Program-made: the position numbers and the translations under genes | Shown: positions 11,943 through 23,046 of the stretch, piece after piece | How the letters are laid out: the number at the start of each line of letters is the position of its first letter | How positions within the stretch are numbered: the stretch's first letter is position 1 | Notes under the pieces: generated by a model | The model's input: only the letters and a program-made list of their open reading frames with translations | Database searches by the model: none | Told to the model about the DNA's origin: nothing | Source: Blastobasis lacticolella | Taxonomy: Eukaryota > Arthropoda > Insecta > Lepidoptera > Blastobasidae | Direction of reading: 5' to 3' | NCBI GenBank assembly: GCA_905147135.1 | Contig: LR990052.1 | Coordinates: forward strand, 14,942,200-15,006,199 | Length of the DNA: 64,000 nt

Positions 11943-12200
11943 AACGATAGCCAATTCATCGATATTGGAGTGCAGCGAGTCGAAGTTTTCTCCCGGAACG
12001 AGGTGGTTCTTCAGTCTCACAGTTTGAGGAACTTTAACTCGAAGGTTCGGTTTCCCTCCCTTATTGTTATTGTTTTCCGAATTGTCACTGTCACTGTGGT
12101 GGCATCGCTTGCCCGCGTTACCGTTCACTTGATCCATCTTATCGGCCGGCGGCGACCTCTTCGGGTCTTTGAGACAACAGTACTTCAATATATTCGACAT
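11943..12200 (-). CDS. First coding exon of an unrecognised gene
   Basis: ATG at 12200, 86 codons, ending in phase 0 at a strong donor (ATCGTT|GTAAGT). The peptide starts MSNILKYCCLKDPKRSP and has an acidic and asparagine-rich low-complexity stretch (SDSDNSENNNN, residues about 36-46). A more ordered segment (LRVKVPQTVRLKNHL, about residues 53-67) leads up to the donor. The adjacent cysteines near the N-terminus could be a lipidation site. That the exon is real is supported by the splice donor, the TATA plus initiator promoter 37 bp upstream of the start and the GC-rich first-exon context. I do not recognise the family. Downstream exons must lie to the left but could not be identified, so they may be outside the window. 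Confidence 0.7.
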
Positions 12201-12208
12201 TGAGACAT
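12185..12208 (-). promoter_or_regulatory. Upstream ORF overlapping the start codon
   Basis: On the minus strand the first ATG of the predicted transcript is at 12208, 8 nt before the main ATG and out of frame with it. It runs 8 codons including a TGA stop and overlaps the main frame. Such a uORF would force leaky scanning or reinitiation at 12200. Confidence 0.5.
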
Positions 12209-12236
12209 CACAGGTCGGGGGCGAGCTTGCGGCGAC

Positions 12237-12268
12237 TGAGTGGCCACCGCCGCCCGCATCGTATTATA
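12237..12268 (-). promoter_or_regulatory. Core promoter: TATA box and TCAGT initiator
   Basis: On the minus strand TATAAT (12268-12263) lies 31 bp before the A of an arthropod-type initiator TCAGT (12239-12235), predicting a start site at about 12237 and a 37-nt leader. The flanking 12200-12430 is markedly GC-rich compared with the window. The spacing is canonical; use of the promoter is inferred. Confidence 0.6.
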
Positions 12269-12430
12269 TGTGGGGAGCACTGATGTGACTTGGTGGCCGG
12301 CAGTTCTAAACACGCGCAAAAAACATCAACAATGTGTCACGCAGGAGGCGCGGGCGCAACGAGCGCGGTCGCGGGACTGATCGCCGGTTCGTCGCGATCA
12401 AGGCGACAGGCGAATGTTTAGCTAGTGATT

Positions 12431-15400
12431 AGACAATGTCACAAGATGAGGTTTTTCAGGGATTCCGTGCTGTCATTCATCATTGTTGTGGGCGGTGAGC
12501 GGTGACGCGTTAACAGAATTAGCGGCTTTGCATTAGATTTAGGTAAGTAGGTGTAGTATAAATATTTAAGGCTGGATGCATATTGATCGCATGTGGTCTT
12601 GTTGTTGCTACGCCAGCGCTATTTCGGTGCTAAGCAGGGCTTTTTTATCTGCTTTACTATAATGTATTCTCGGTCTAGTTTGCATTTTTGTAAAAAGTGC
12701 TCACTAGATATTTTTATCCTAAATTAGGTTTCTAGTAATGTATTTCCTCTTTCTCAGTCAGGCCTTTTTATAAATAGCCCTAAAACATTGTATTTGATTT
12801 AAAACATTAATTAAACAAAATTCTGACCAATAGAATAGAATTAATAATTAATATAATCTCAATCAAGTTGTGAGATAATTAAAAAAACGTGGTAAAAAGG
12901 CGCGCAATGTCAGGCATCAGGCAGGCAGGCAGGTAGATGAAATATCCCATCATCGGAGAGTGTGGTGGCGGAAAAGTGATGGAGGCACCACACTAAGCAG
13001 TTCCCCGGAATATTCCCCATTGTACACGATTGTACACATGTTTCTGTTGAGATAAAATAGTACAGCAACAATTTTAATAAGATATAAGTAAGTAGGTTCC
13101 TTATATAACTTACCTACTAGCTTACCCACAATTTCACCTATGATGACGCGCCGACCCAAAATGAGTCTTGGCTTCCGACACAGAAGTAATTTCTAAGTAA
13201 ACCACTCTCAAATATACGTAAGTACTGATGATGATGATGATGAGCCCGCATTGATGGCAATATGAAGAAATGATGGGTAACGAACGTCCAGGAGATGGTT
13301 ATAAGATCTAATTATTATGAGAAGGTATGTATTTGTGGCTATACTATGTATTTATATATAGATATTTGTAGTTATCTATGTCAAAACTATACAAGTTATA
13401 CCCAGACGTTACATACATACGTATTGTTGTGGAGACTCAGCATTACCTAAAGTAGCTAAAAGAACTAACTATAATTTAGTACCATAATTTGTTTGATCTT
13501 CATTTAAACGAATGAACTTTATCATTTCTAATTATAGGTAATTGATCACAGCATCCTGAACAGCCTGGTTGCTGGTTCTAGTGTTTACTATTAATTACAA
13601 TTATCAAATTCATAATAATTTTACTTATTTGATTTCAACAATAAATATAATATTGAATAAATAAATTACAGACAGCTATAATTGGCATGTCCAATCAAAG
13701 TATGCGAGTGATAATTCAGATGAAATAGATAATAGCAAACGATTACGTACACCAATCCATAAAGATAAGAATTGAAACGATTTTGAAAAATCTTAATCAC
13801 TTGTTTTTGATACGGAAAAAATAATAGGAACCCGCTAGACAGTTTGTAAGTTTGCATTAGATTAAGGAGGTAATCTCTGAAACCATAGAACCGATATCAA
13901 AAATTATTTCCAGTAAGCTACCCAATTTCCCGAGTATAAGGTACTTTTGATCTTGGAAAATAATAGAATCCCCGAAATAGTTGAATGTTTACAGCATAGA
14001 ATTGAAATAGATGAGGTTAGACTTATAGAGAAAAAAAATGATTTACAGAGATCCGACCAGCATGCGGAAGAAAACCGCGGTAGACACCTACTTGTAATAT
14101 TACGATTATTACGACGGTAATATTCGTGTTGTAAACCGTCCCGCTGACGGTCCCCTATCTTATTGCAATACCGTGTTTTCGTTATCACTCCACTTGAGGC
14201 TGCCATTCACATGGAATAGCAATTTACTCTAAGAGATTGCACTGATATCGTTTTGAATGCGATAATGTTATTCATGGTAATAATAAAGTAAACAGTTCTC
14301 GGATATAAGGTTAATATTAAAATTACCCACACCTAGTTATTTAGGTACTTATAACATCCAAAAATATTGAACTTTTGGAAATAATAAATGAATAGATAAT
14401 ATCTTAAATAAACATGAACTAAAATCAAAATTAAGATTATTTATTCATAATAAATAAATAATCTTAAATGAACATTTGTAGTGGGTACAAAGATTGAACT
14501 CACCCAGTAGAAAAGTGTAATTTGTCTGTGTCGGGCTAGTCCGCTCCTCCATAACGCTGCTGTCTAACATTCCTATTAGGTGATTCAGAATGTATATAAA
14601 AAATCAATCAATTGAATAGGTGTGGTATAGATGTGACTATACGGTTGGACTTGAGTCTCCATTACTTTGGTGAAGGATTTTTTCATCATCTCTTTCTTCA
14701 TCAAACTCGAACTCAAAAATTATTCATTGAAATAGAATTAATTACATATTCTGTTATCAAACGTTAAAAACTATTGGGATCGTGTAATCAGAAAAACATA
14801 GCGATCGTTGAATTACAGTCCTACCATCTGATGGTAGGACTCTGTCAAGCAAGACTGAGGAGTCCGCCGCTTCTATTTCTGCAATAATGCATTGCTAATG
14901 CAATTGTTGTGTTTCGGTTTGAGGTATAAAGTAGCTAGCACAATTACAGGCATGATTCATCGTAGTCGCAACGCACCTGCTTCTCTACATTTGTTGTTAC
15001 AAAAAACTTAAATGAGTAATCTGAGTAAAGTTTATCGTAGATGTATCGGCGTAAGTTTCCATCAGATGAGCTAGCTGTTCGTTCAGTGAGTAGTATAAAA
15101 ATCTAGCTTTGACCGCGACTACATCGGCATAGAAATCTGTTTTTACATTCCGGACCCGTTTCCTTGGGAATCACATTGAATTTCGGGATAAAGGTGATGG
15201 TTAAATAAACACAGAGTCGCCAGAAATTTTATATATGCCGTTATTATATTCATAATATGTACATCAAACATATACAACAATTTGTGGAAAATAGATGTGT
15301 TATACTAGATATTTTGTTTATAAATGATACAATCTCGGTACAAAAATCAATTGCTCTTCGTTAATCTTCCTATAACTCGAAAACGGTTGGACCGACTTGA

Positions 15401-16079
15401 ATCATTCTTCTTTTCTTAATACAGGTGTGGTTTGAACGAAAGAAAAAAGGGTAGATAGGGGTAAAGAAGCCTACTACTTTGCCTCTCCATATCCTTTTTT
15501 TCTTTGAGTTTAAACGATCCCAATATTATTGCGAACTAAACAAAAAAATAATTATTCAGATCGGTCTAGCCGTTTTAGAGTTTTAGCAAGACTAACGCAC
15601 TGCAATTGATTTTTATATTTAGGAATATTAAAATATGTATTATACCGTATATTTTTTTACATTTTTTTATGTAAGTATTGTCATTTAACAAAGTGATAGT
15701 GATTAAATAAAAGTCAAGAAAAATCATTGTATGTACGATTATCATACAGTATTATAACTTCTTTTATAAGTTAAGAGGTTCGTTTTAAGAGGCTGATTTA
15801 TTAAAACATAATGAGTTTACTATAGTAATACCCTTTTTTATTCATTTCGTTGCTGACGATTCTGGGTTTTTGGTCTATGACTTTTTAGCCATTCCCTTTC
15901 ATAAAAATTCTTTCAGTCGTTTTTGCGAGAAAGAGTTGCAAACCTCCAAACAACATCCTTACCAACTTTTGCATATAGAATATTAATGAAGTAAGAAGTA
16001 GGATCTCCATGCTAAGAAGGCTGGTTGGAGATACAGCATTTCTGGAGACTTTCTGATCTTATAATATAGTATAAGACTA
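12431..16079. other. Intergenic, mostly unassigned, with small foldbacks
   Basis: No gene recognised. It contains a gatgat microsatellite at 13226-13244, a 15-bp-arm AT hairpin at 14431-14467, a 25-bp near-perfect palindrome at 14817-14841, and a probable inverted-repeat element at about 15335-15625 with outer words acaaaaatcaattgc / gcaattgattttt. A short inverted family B piece is at about 16008-16062. Confidence 0.45.
14817..14841. repeat. 25-bp palindrome
   Basis: agtcctaccatc, one central t, gatggtaggact: 12-bp perfect arms around a single base. Confidence 0.85.
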
Positions 16080-16080
16080 G

Positions 16081-16340
16081 CCGTGTGGTGACCGGTAGAG
16101 TAGAATAGCACCAACCCCTTACACTCGTGGGTGTCGTGTCGTACAAGGCGACTAACGTTTAGAGGCAAAATATCTAGTCTCCATAAACTGGAAAATGGGC
16201 AGCAGCGTTTTTCATTGTTATGTTTGCAACACTGCGATCTCCAACCCGCCTGCCAAGCGTGAAGATTATGGCAATAACCTCCCCTTTTTGCTGGAGAGGC
16301 CCAAAGTCCTGTAGTGGACTGTTATGGGCTGTGATGATGA
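16081..16340 (+). repeat. Repeat family B, near full-length
   Basis: Aligns end to end with the copies at 9460-9720 and 18168-18423, including a small gtcgt duplication at about 16131-16140. Confidence 0.85.
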
Positions 16341-16982
16341 ATGTAGTATAGCGAAATCGCTACAATGCAATAAACAAATAAAAAAAATGCGGACTCCTTC
16401 TTTAACAGGTTGCTTCCACGTAGTTTTATGGATGGATTTCTTTTTTAGATTTTAAATTTGACAGATTCTCTTCTGCCTGAAAATTTTACCGGGTCAATTC
16501 AGATAGTTTTATTTTGTTGATAACTTAAAAAAAAAAATTGTGATATTGGCGCTATACGTTGAACGCTCAAGTTTTCGGAAAGCCTAAGCTCAGTCTAACC
16601 AGCTAAAAGGATTTGTTTTCCCGATTTAAAGGTTAGTCTTAGGTTAGCGTAGAAAACACGCTCATCCTTTTTCTTGTTTGCAGCGTGACCCGCTACGATA
16701 AGCGGGAATCAGAAGGTATCGTGAGATACGAGATTGACCTGACCTAGAGTCGGTCACAGATTGCTACCGTGATTTAATTTATACCCTTTAACGAGTACGG
16801 GAGACCTTCATCGGAAGGTGGTTGCGATCTGGCACGAAGTACCCCTCGGACGATGTCTGCGTAGAATCTACATTCCAAGATTTATCATAAATCAGTCAAT
16901 TAATCTAGATTGAACCATTTTAAAGATTAATTCTGGTTAAACTCACCCATCAACTTGCTATGACTGATTTAAAATACGCTAA

Positions 16983-17430
16983 GTGAGGAACTATTCAGTC
17001 GATATAATACTTATTACACATGATATTTTTTCCCTTGTGCCTTCTCAAAGCGGGTTGATTCCACGTTCACATTTATGCTCTCCTTCCACGCTCACAACCA
17101 GTCCGTTAGTCTATTTTGGCCTTGGCGTGAGAGATATCGCGGATAAGATCGTCTATTTTGGCCTTGGCGTGAGAGATATCGCATTTAGGCAGTGCAGCTG
17201 CACTGGTTTGGTCACGTATTGCGTAAGCCCCAGGGATACGTGGGACATAGGTGCCTCAACCTGCCTGAATTAGGAAAGAGGTCCCGTGTGAGACCCATGA
17301 AACGATGGATTGACATCGCCGAATCGGACACGAGAGCCAACGGCTTGCGACGTGAGGATGCCGAAGATCGGGTAAAGTGTAGAAAGCAAAGCAGGAAAGC
17401 GGACCCTGGTAGCAGCTGCGATTGACTGAT
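16983..17430 (+). pseudogene. RTE-type LINE ORF2 C-terminal fragment
   Basis: From 17192 the plus frame reads LHWFGHVLRKPQGYVGHRC..., then RPMKRWIDIAESDTRANGL..EDAEDR, the usual C-terminal end of RTE/BovB-like reverse transcriptases (W.GHV.R.P..YV, RP..RW.D). The upstream part needs another frame, and a 32-bp block is duplicated in tandem (17109-17140, 17151-17182). No RT core remains; a dead 5'-truncated copy. Confidence 0.75.
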
Positions 17431-17485
17431 GACGATGAGTCTGTTGATCTATTTTATACGGCTTCCGTACGGGGGTGTTAAACCA

Positions 17486-17949
17486 TTTTTATCTACACTC
17501 AAAGCTTAATGTTCCAATTACATATTCGAAACCATTCGTTTAAGGATAAAGTTTTTCACGCCAGTCTATAAAACTTTAAACAATTACTTTATGATACAGC
17601 ATTTGTGCTTACGATAACACTAAACTTTATGATAACATAAAATAACTTTTTAATCACTATGCAACACTTTTATTTTTTATTTTTTTATCGGGCGCCCGGG
17701 CGCGGCGAAGAAGGCTGAATCATGGCTGAATACCTAAATATCTCATTATCAAATTCAAATCAAATTTCAAACTTTCCTGGTTATATGTTTTTGTAGTATT
17801 GTGATTATGTAGTATGGAATTTTTTTCTAAACAGAATATTCAGTCTAATTATTGTAATTTGTGCTTATGAATGTTTTTTTTCCTGTTAAGCAAATTAATA
17901 CATAAATGTGAAAGTAGTAAAGTGAATTTCCCGCCGCTTGATATCCTCA
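17486..17949 (+). repeat. Repeat family C, copy 2
   Basis: Longest of the four copies. It has the conserved head tttatctacactcaaagc, a GC-rich gggcgcccgggcgcggcgaa block and the tail aagtgaatttcccgccgcttgatatcctc-like, shared with 46909-47335. Confidence 0.8.
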
Positions 17950-18167
17950 ACGCATAGGTATTACAAAACTGACTCGCATCAAGGTTGAGAAAATTATACA
18001 TACGAAATTTTCACGTCCCTTCGCCACCAGTTTAAATTAGACCGAAGATCTGTTGTGTTTCCGGTGTATTTTTATATTACAAGATTTTAAGGTAAGTCTG
18101 TTTTATCTTTAATTTTCAACCCTATTTTTTCTTACCTTGAAATTATAGAAATGTAAATATTTATTGA

Positions 18168-18423
18168 CCGTGTGGTGACCGGCAGAGTAGAATAGCACCA
18201 ACCCCTTACGCTCATGGCTGTCGTACAAGGCGACTAATGTTTTCGAGGCAAAGGATCAAAAGTCTCCGTAGTCTGGAAAATGGGCAGCAGCATTTTCCAT
18301 TATTATATTTAAACACTGCGATCTTCAACCCGCCTGCAAAGCGTGGAGATTATGGCAATAACCTCCCCTTTCGTGGGAGAGGCCCTAAGTCCTGCAGTGG
18401 ACTGTTACGGGCTGTGATGATGA
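18168..18423 (+). repeat. Repeat family B, near full-length
   Basis: Begins ccgtgtggtgaccggcagag and ends gggctgtgatgatga. The internal open frame is shared by other copies only because the sequences are similar. Confidence 0.85.
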
Positions 18424-21400
18424 AATATTTATAACCAACAATTTTATTTATTTTTAAAACAATTTCCTGTAGTACGTACCAGATGAACTTATTCTAAGCC
18501 AGCCATCTGATCACGAACACTGAAGAACATTAAGGTGATTAATTTATAAAACGTTTTACTCCGAATTTACATTTTTATCTTAAGGAAGTTTGTAATAAGT
18601 AATATGAGGAAATGAAGTAGAAAGAAGGTGGTTCCAAGAAAACCCCGATGCATTTAGTTGTTTGTGTATCTAGATTCAACAGACTCTTAATATTCTAATT
18701 TTGTAAGTTGACATCAGAAGTTTTTTGTTAGACTTTTGTCTATTTACTTATCTTTTGTATTTGTTAATTTTTATCTTAATTTGATACAAACACTGAGAAG
18801 CGCGTATGCTTTTATTTCGTACAGTAAAGTTGTTTCTTATATCTAAAGACAGGATGTTATAATCACTTCCATCCGTGCTACTAAAGCTTCTTTCAGATTA
18901 CTCCTTCAAATATTTAATCTGAAAATCATATATCCGGGATAATTGGTCTACTAGCGGAACTAATAAAATTAAAAGGTCTGTCTGCGGATACCGACAACAG
19001 TCAGCCATGTGACCCGTCACGATGATAAAATGACTGGTGATATCAAATACTTCTCTAGTGACGTCGGTCACGCCAGAGGAATTCCCGAATCACTATTTCC
19101 ATTCGTTAGAGCACGACTCCGTTTTTTGTTGTTGTTCTTTTACCGCCAATGACATTAGCATTTCGCCGAATGCACAGGGATACGTGATCGATATCTTAAC
19201 TCAGAGTTAGGTACGTTAGCTTGAAGTATTGTCTGCCTAAGTGAGCTTAGTCATTGGTACCGCAATGCGGTCGCATAAAGTCTTTGAAGTGTGCTACGTC
19301 ATGGCTGGTCGAGCGAGACTTTCTTTTGAAATGAAGCCAATTTTCATAACCTATCCGACAGATACCTATTGAGATACCCATTACAAAGTCTACATACATA
19401 CTCAAATATTTCCTCAACCACTTAACTAATTTTAATAAAAGCTAAGAACCATATCGACGGCTATCAAAAACATGGATTTTTCTTTACTTTTAATATCTTT
19501 ATGAACTTTTGAGGATATTTACTTCACTTGCGCGGACCTGTATCGAGATGCTGTCTTTAGAGCTTACCAGTAAAGATAATCGAGGCAGCTGACCGGCGAA
19601 CGCAGTGACGAAGTAATGTCGGCGGTAAATTTTGGTAAATAGCATTATAGCAGTTCGCCTTCCTAAGGTTCGTTTTTACTTACCTATTCGTAATTGTTTT
19701 TCATTGTTATATTAGATTTTTGTACTTATGTGTTATTGCTTGGCCAGCCTGAGAAGCCCCAAGCGAGAGTCCTAAAAAGATTGGAAAGTTAGCTACCTAC
19801 ATAGACTGACAAATTATAATTTTTTTTGCTCTGTTAAGTCTATAGGATTCTGGGGTTAATGTTTTATTTGAAGGAATGAGGCATGGCAGTTCAAGTTATT
19901 TTACCAAAATTTTGATAACTGCAGTAAAGTAGATAACCCAAGGCTAAGGTTAATGGGCTCCTCTTTCCGCACTTGAACTCAAACTTGGTCCTTTGTACGT
20001 AGTTAAGGCGTGCTAATTTAGCCAGCACAGCTCCCTCCAGAAGTCCAGCAGTCTCTTCGGACGCTCGGTATACCCAAGGTATACCTAATAACAGAAATTA
20101 ATGAACTAAAAATAAGCAATCAGTTTCTCTATAAGTAAAAAAATAAGTAAACAAAATAGTAACTGAAGATAAAGATTGTAAATGAGATAAAGAAATGCGG
20201 TAGTTTATTAATTGTCGTGGGTTTGTGCAATAAATACTCGATATCTGCATATTGATGGAACTTTATTTGACCAATAATAACAGACAAATATATCTTATAG
20301 TCCAAGATTCAAATGTTCCTTTAATGTCTTCGAACAGTTTCATAAATGAAATAGTGCGTATATTAATATTTTTGCGTGATATGAATTTGATAACATTAAC
20401 TTTTAATTCACAAAATGTGCATACGATAAATGTAGAAGATATGAAATCCACAATTGTAAATATACCCGGAATAGATTTAAATTTTTATAAGTACCTACTA
20501 TTTTTAATTTATAAAGTATTTTGAAATTTTAATATACACACATTAAATAGCAAGTGTTCGAAATATTGTTGTATATTTTATTTTAAATTCTCGTAACATG
20601 AATAATAGAAAATATGCATAATTTCTTAATACTAGGAAGATCACAAATTCAACTTTCACATCTAAGTAGGTTTAGTTTGCATCAAAGGACAGAACAGTGA
20701 AAATACCACAGAATAGTTGAAGTGAAATATCTTGCAGATTTTCATAATCTTAGAAGCTTTATTATTGAGGGTCATAGGAGTAAATAGGTACTTTCATATT
20801 TTGTCTAGATTTATAAATATTTTTTTTAGTAATTATGTACTAAGGTATTAGAAGATGCATATTTTTGTAAATAAATTCAATTTATAGCTAAAATTAAACT
20901 TCAAAGAAATAGTTACTTAAAATTAACAGTTATTTACATAGATAATCCTAACTACCGCACAATCTGTACATGTTTTGGCAATGGAAATATTAATTTCTTA
21001 AAAGTAAAGATTGTCGATGTATTTAATTTACGAAGTAGTTGAAGCCATATCCTTATAACAAAGATGAAGAAGTTTTATTATCAAAATTGTTTCATAATAT
21101 GTGGACAACTGTTCTTTATCATTAATTTGATGGAATATTATTAATAATTACATTAATAGATAGATTAGAGTGTAGCTTCGAAAATAAAATTAAACATTTA
21201 GGTAATTATTTAAATGTTTAATCAGAATTTATCTCACTAACACGTTACAATGTTCGATAATAAACTTTGAATTTAAAAGTCAAAGCTTTTTGTGCGCAAT
21301 AATTATAGAAGTTCACCCTGCTTTAATATTATTTAATGAATAGCGATGTTTGAATGCAAGCAAAATTTCCTTAAAAATTTTAACCCCCTCAGCAACTTGG

Positions 21401-22115
21401 TCGTTCTAAAGGTGCAAATGTCAAAGGACTTGTAGCGTAAGTAATTTTGATCACATAAACATTGGTAATGAGAGTTGGTTCCACAGTGTAATAAGGTCGA
21501 TAGTTTTTGAAGCTATGTACAAAATTATAAATCCATCAATTCCACAACCTTCGTACTTACCATTGCTAATGGCCAAATATATCCACTATATTTATAAATG
21601 CTATAGTACTTAAGTAGGTACTTATAACATAAATCGTCGTGACAAAGCGATTCTTTGAATTAGATCAAGACTTTTTAAAATGGATATGTCACTATTGTGA
21701 TAACTGAATCCATCATTCTCACTATGAGTTTACAAACTGTCAATAAACTGTAAACTCTGATATTGCGGTTTGTCACATGACTAACTTAACAGAATTGTAA
21801 TGTTCATGTACTGCCAAAAATAATCGTAAAAAAATATAATTGGATTGTGAATTTTGGTTACACCTCATAATTTTCGATAACTTATAATCTCGAGCTCAGA
21901 TACAAACAAATATAGGTATCTTAAATAAACGGAAACATCTAATATACTTAAATAATTCCCGTTTTATAATAAACTTAGTTAGTCTTTAAAACAAATAGAA
22001 TCTAGCCAACGTGGACGGTCCTACATTCTATACAGAATTTTCAAAGACTTTGAAATGGTTACGTTTACCTATATATTTATGATAAGTGAAACTTACTATG
22101 TCTAATACAAAGTAT
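18424..22115. other. Intergenic stretch, no gene recognised
   Basis: About 3.7 kb of AT-rich sequence. A 91-codon plus-strand frame at 20252-20524 has an ATG but only AT-driven composition (Asn, Ile, Leu, Phe) and no motif or GC shift, so I do not call it. Nothing else supported. Confidence 0.45.
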
Positions 22116-22125
22116 TTTATTTATT
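22116..22125 (-). terminator. Candidate NOS polyadenylation signals
   Basis: Two overlapping AATAAA hexamers on the minus strand, about 810 nt beyond the NOS stop. They are the first clear signals I noticed; 22126-22935 would then be 3' UTR. Other sites are possible. Confidence 0.35.
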
Positions 22126-22935
22126 AATCTAGGGAGAAAAGAGCCAACAGATTTTCGTGTAAATTGAATATCGAGGATAGAAGTCTCGTACCACGGGATA
22201 GTGGTGTTTTCTGCCCGTAAACCAAAGTTGAATTTGAAACATAAAGAGTGCCAAAAGATGGGCTTTTTTGCATGGGTTAACGCTTCGGAAAAATATGAGA
22301 AAAATTACCTACGAAAGTTCTGGTAGACCAAAATGCACCCTCTCACCAATTCTGCCCGACTCGCTCGAAATGCTCTGCAGTCGCTATGGCCATAGCTCTT
22401 TTAAGGAATATGATTAAACCGGCAGATGACGGAACATTGAACACGGAAAACATTGTTGTAATCCTTTTTCCAGATACATCACTTTTGGGTGCCCAATGGC
22501 TTTTACGTTAACCCAGGTTTGGAACTTTTCAACAGACCCTTTTCAGAGGTCAGCAGAAGATTTAGCAGTGAAAGCGTATGGTCTTCCATATCAAGAACGT
22601 GCGTATACCGAGTAGATATCATCCGAATAGGCCATAGCGAAGGCATAAGCAGTTAATTAAGAGTAAGTTGGTATTACAGTAGGGATAAAAAGTGAATACT
22701 AAAAATAGATATACCATTTCAAAAAGAGCCTTATCAGCTCCGTTTAAAGAAGGTAGTCAGCAATATAGGTAATCGGATTGCAAATCAGCTTCCAACTTTA
22801 AGCTACAAAAGCGATAACCCCAGTTTTAGTATTCCGGCTCATTCCTTGAGAAATCTTTGATCGGATGCTGATGATGCTGATTGTAGCGATACTCGGCTAA
22901 GTGAGGATGTCGGAGCGAAATCGTGAGGACCGGCG

Positions 22936-23046
22936 TCATGGCAGCGCGGCGACGCGATTGCGCCGTGCAGACTCGCGGGACGCGCTGTGTACTTCAGCCG
23001 TGCGGAGCGTTATGCCAAATATGTCTTCATGGTAGCGATTCTCCTC
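22936..23046 (-). CDS. NOS: NOS exon 21: C-terminal tail and stop
   Basis: Residues 1183-1218, starting [20 protein letters not shown] and ending in RVAALP with TGA at 22938-22936. The [14 protein letters not shown] motif ends the NADPH module in all animal NOS. The remaining arginine-rich tail is the short control tail. Acceptor CCCTTAG precedes it on the minus strand. Confidence 0.92.
   Translation of the reverse strand, partial: EENRYHEDIFGITLRTAEVHSASRESARRNRVAALP

Noticed and set aside
20252..20524. 90-codon plus-strand frame in the NOS downstream region
   Set aside because: AT-driven residue composition, no motif, no promoter or splice context.
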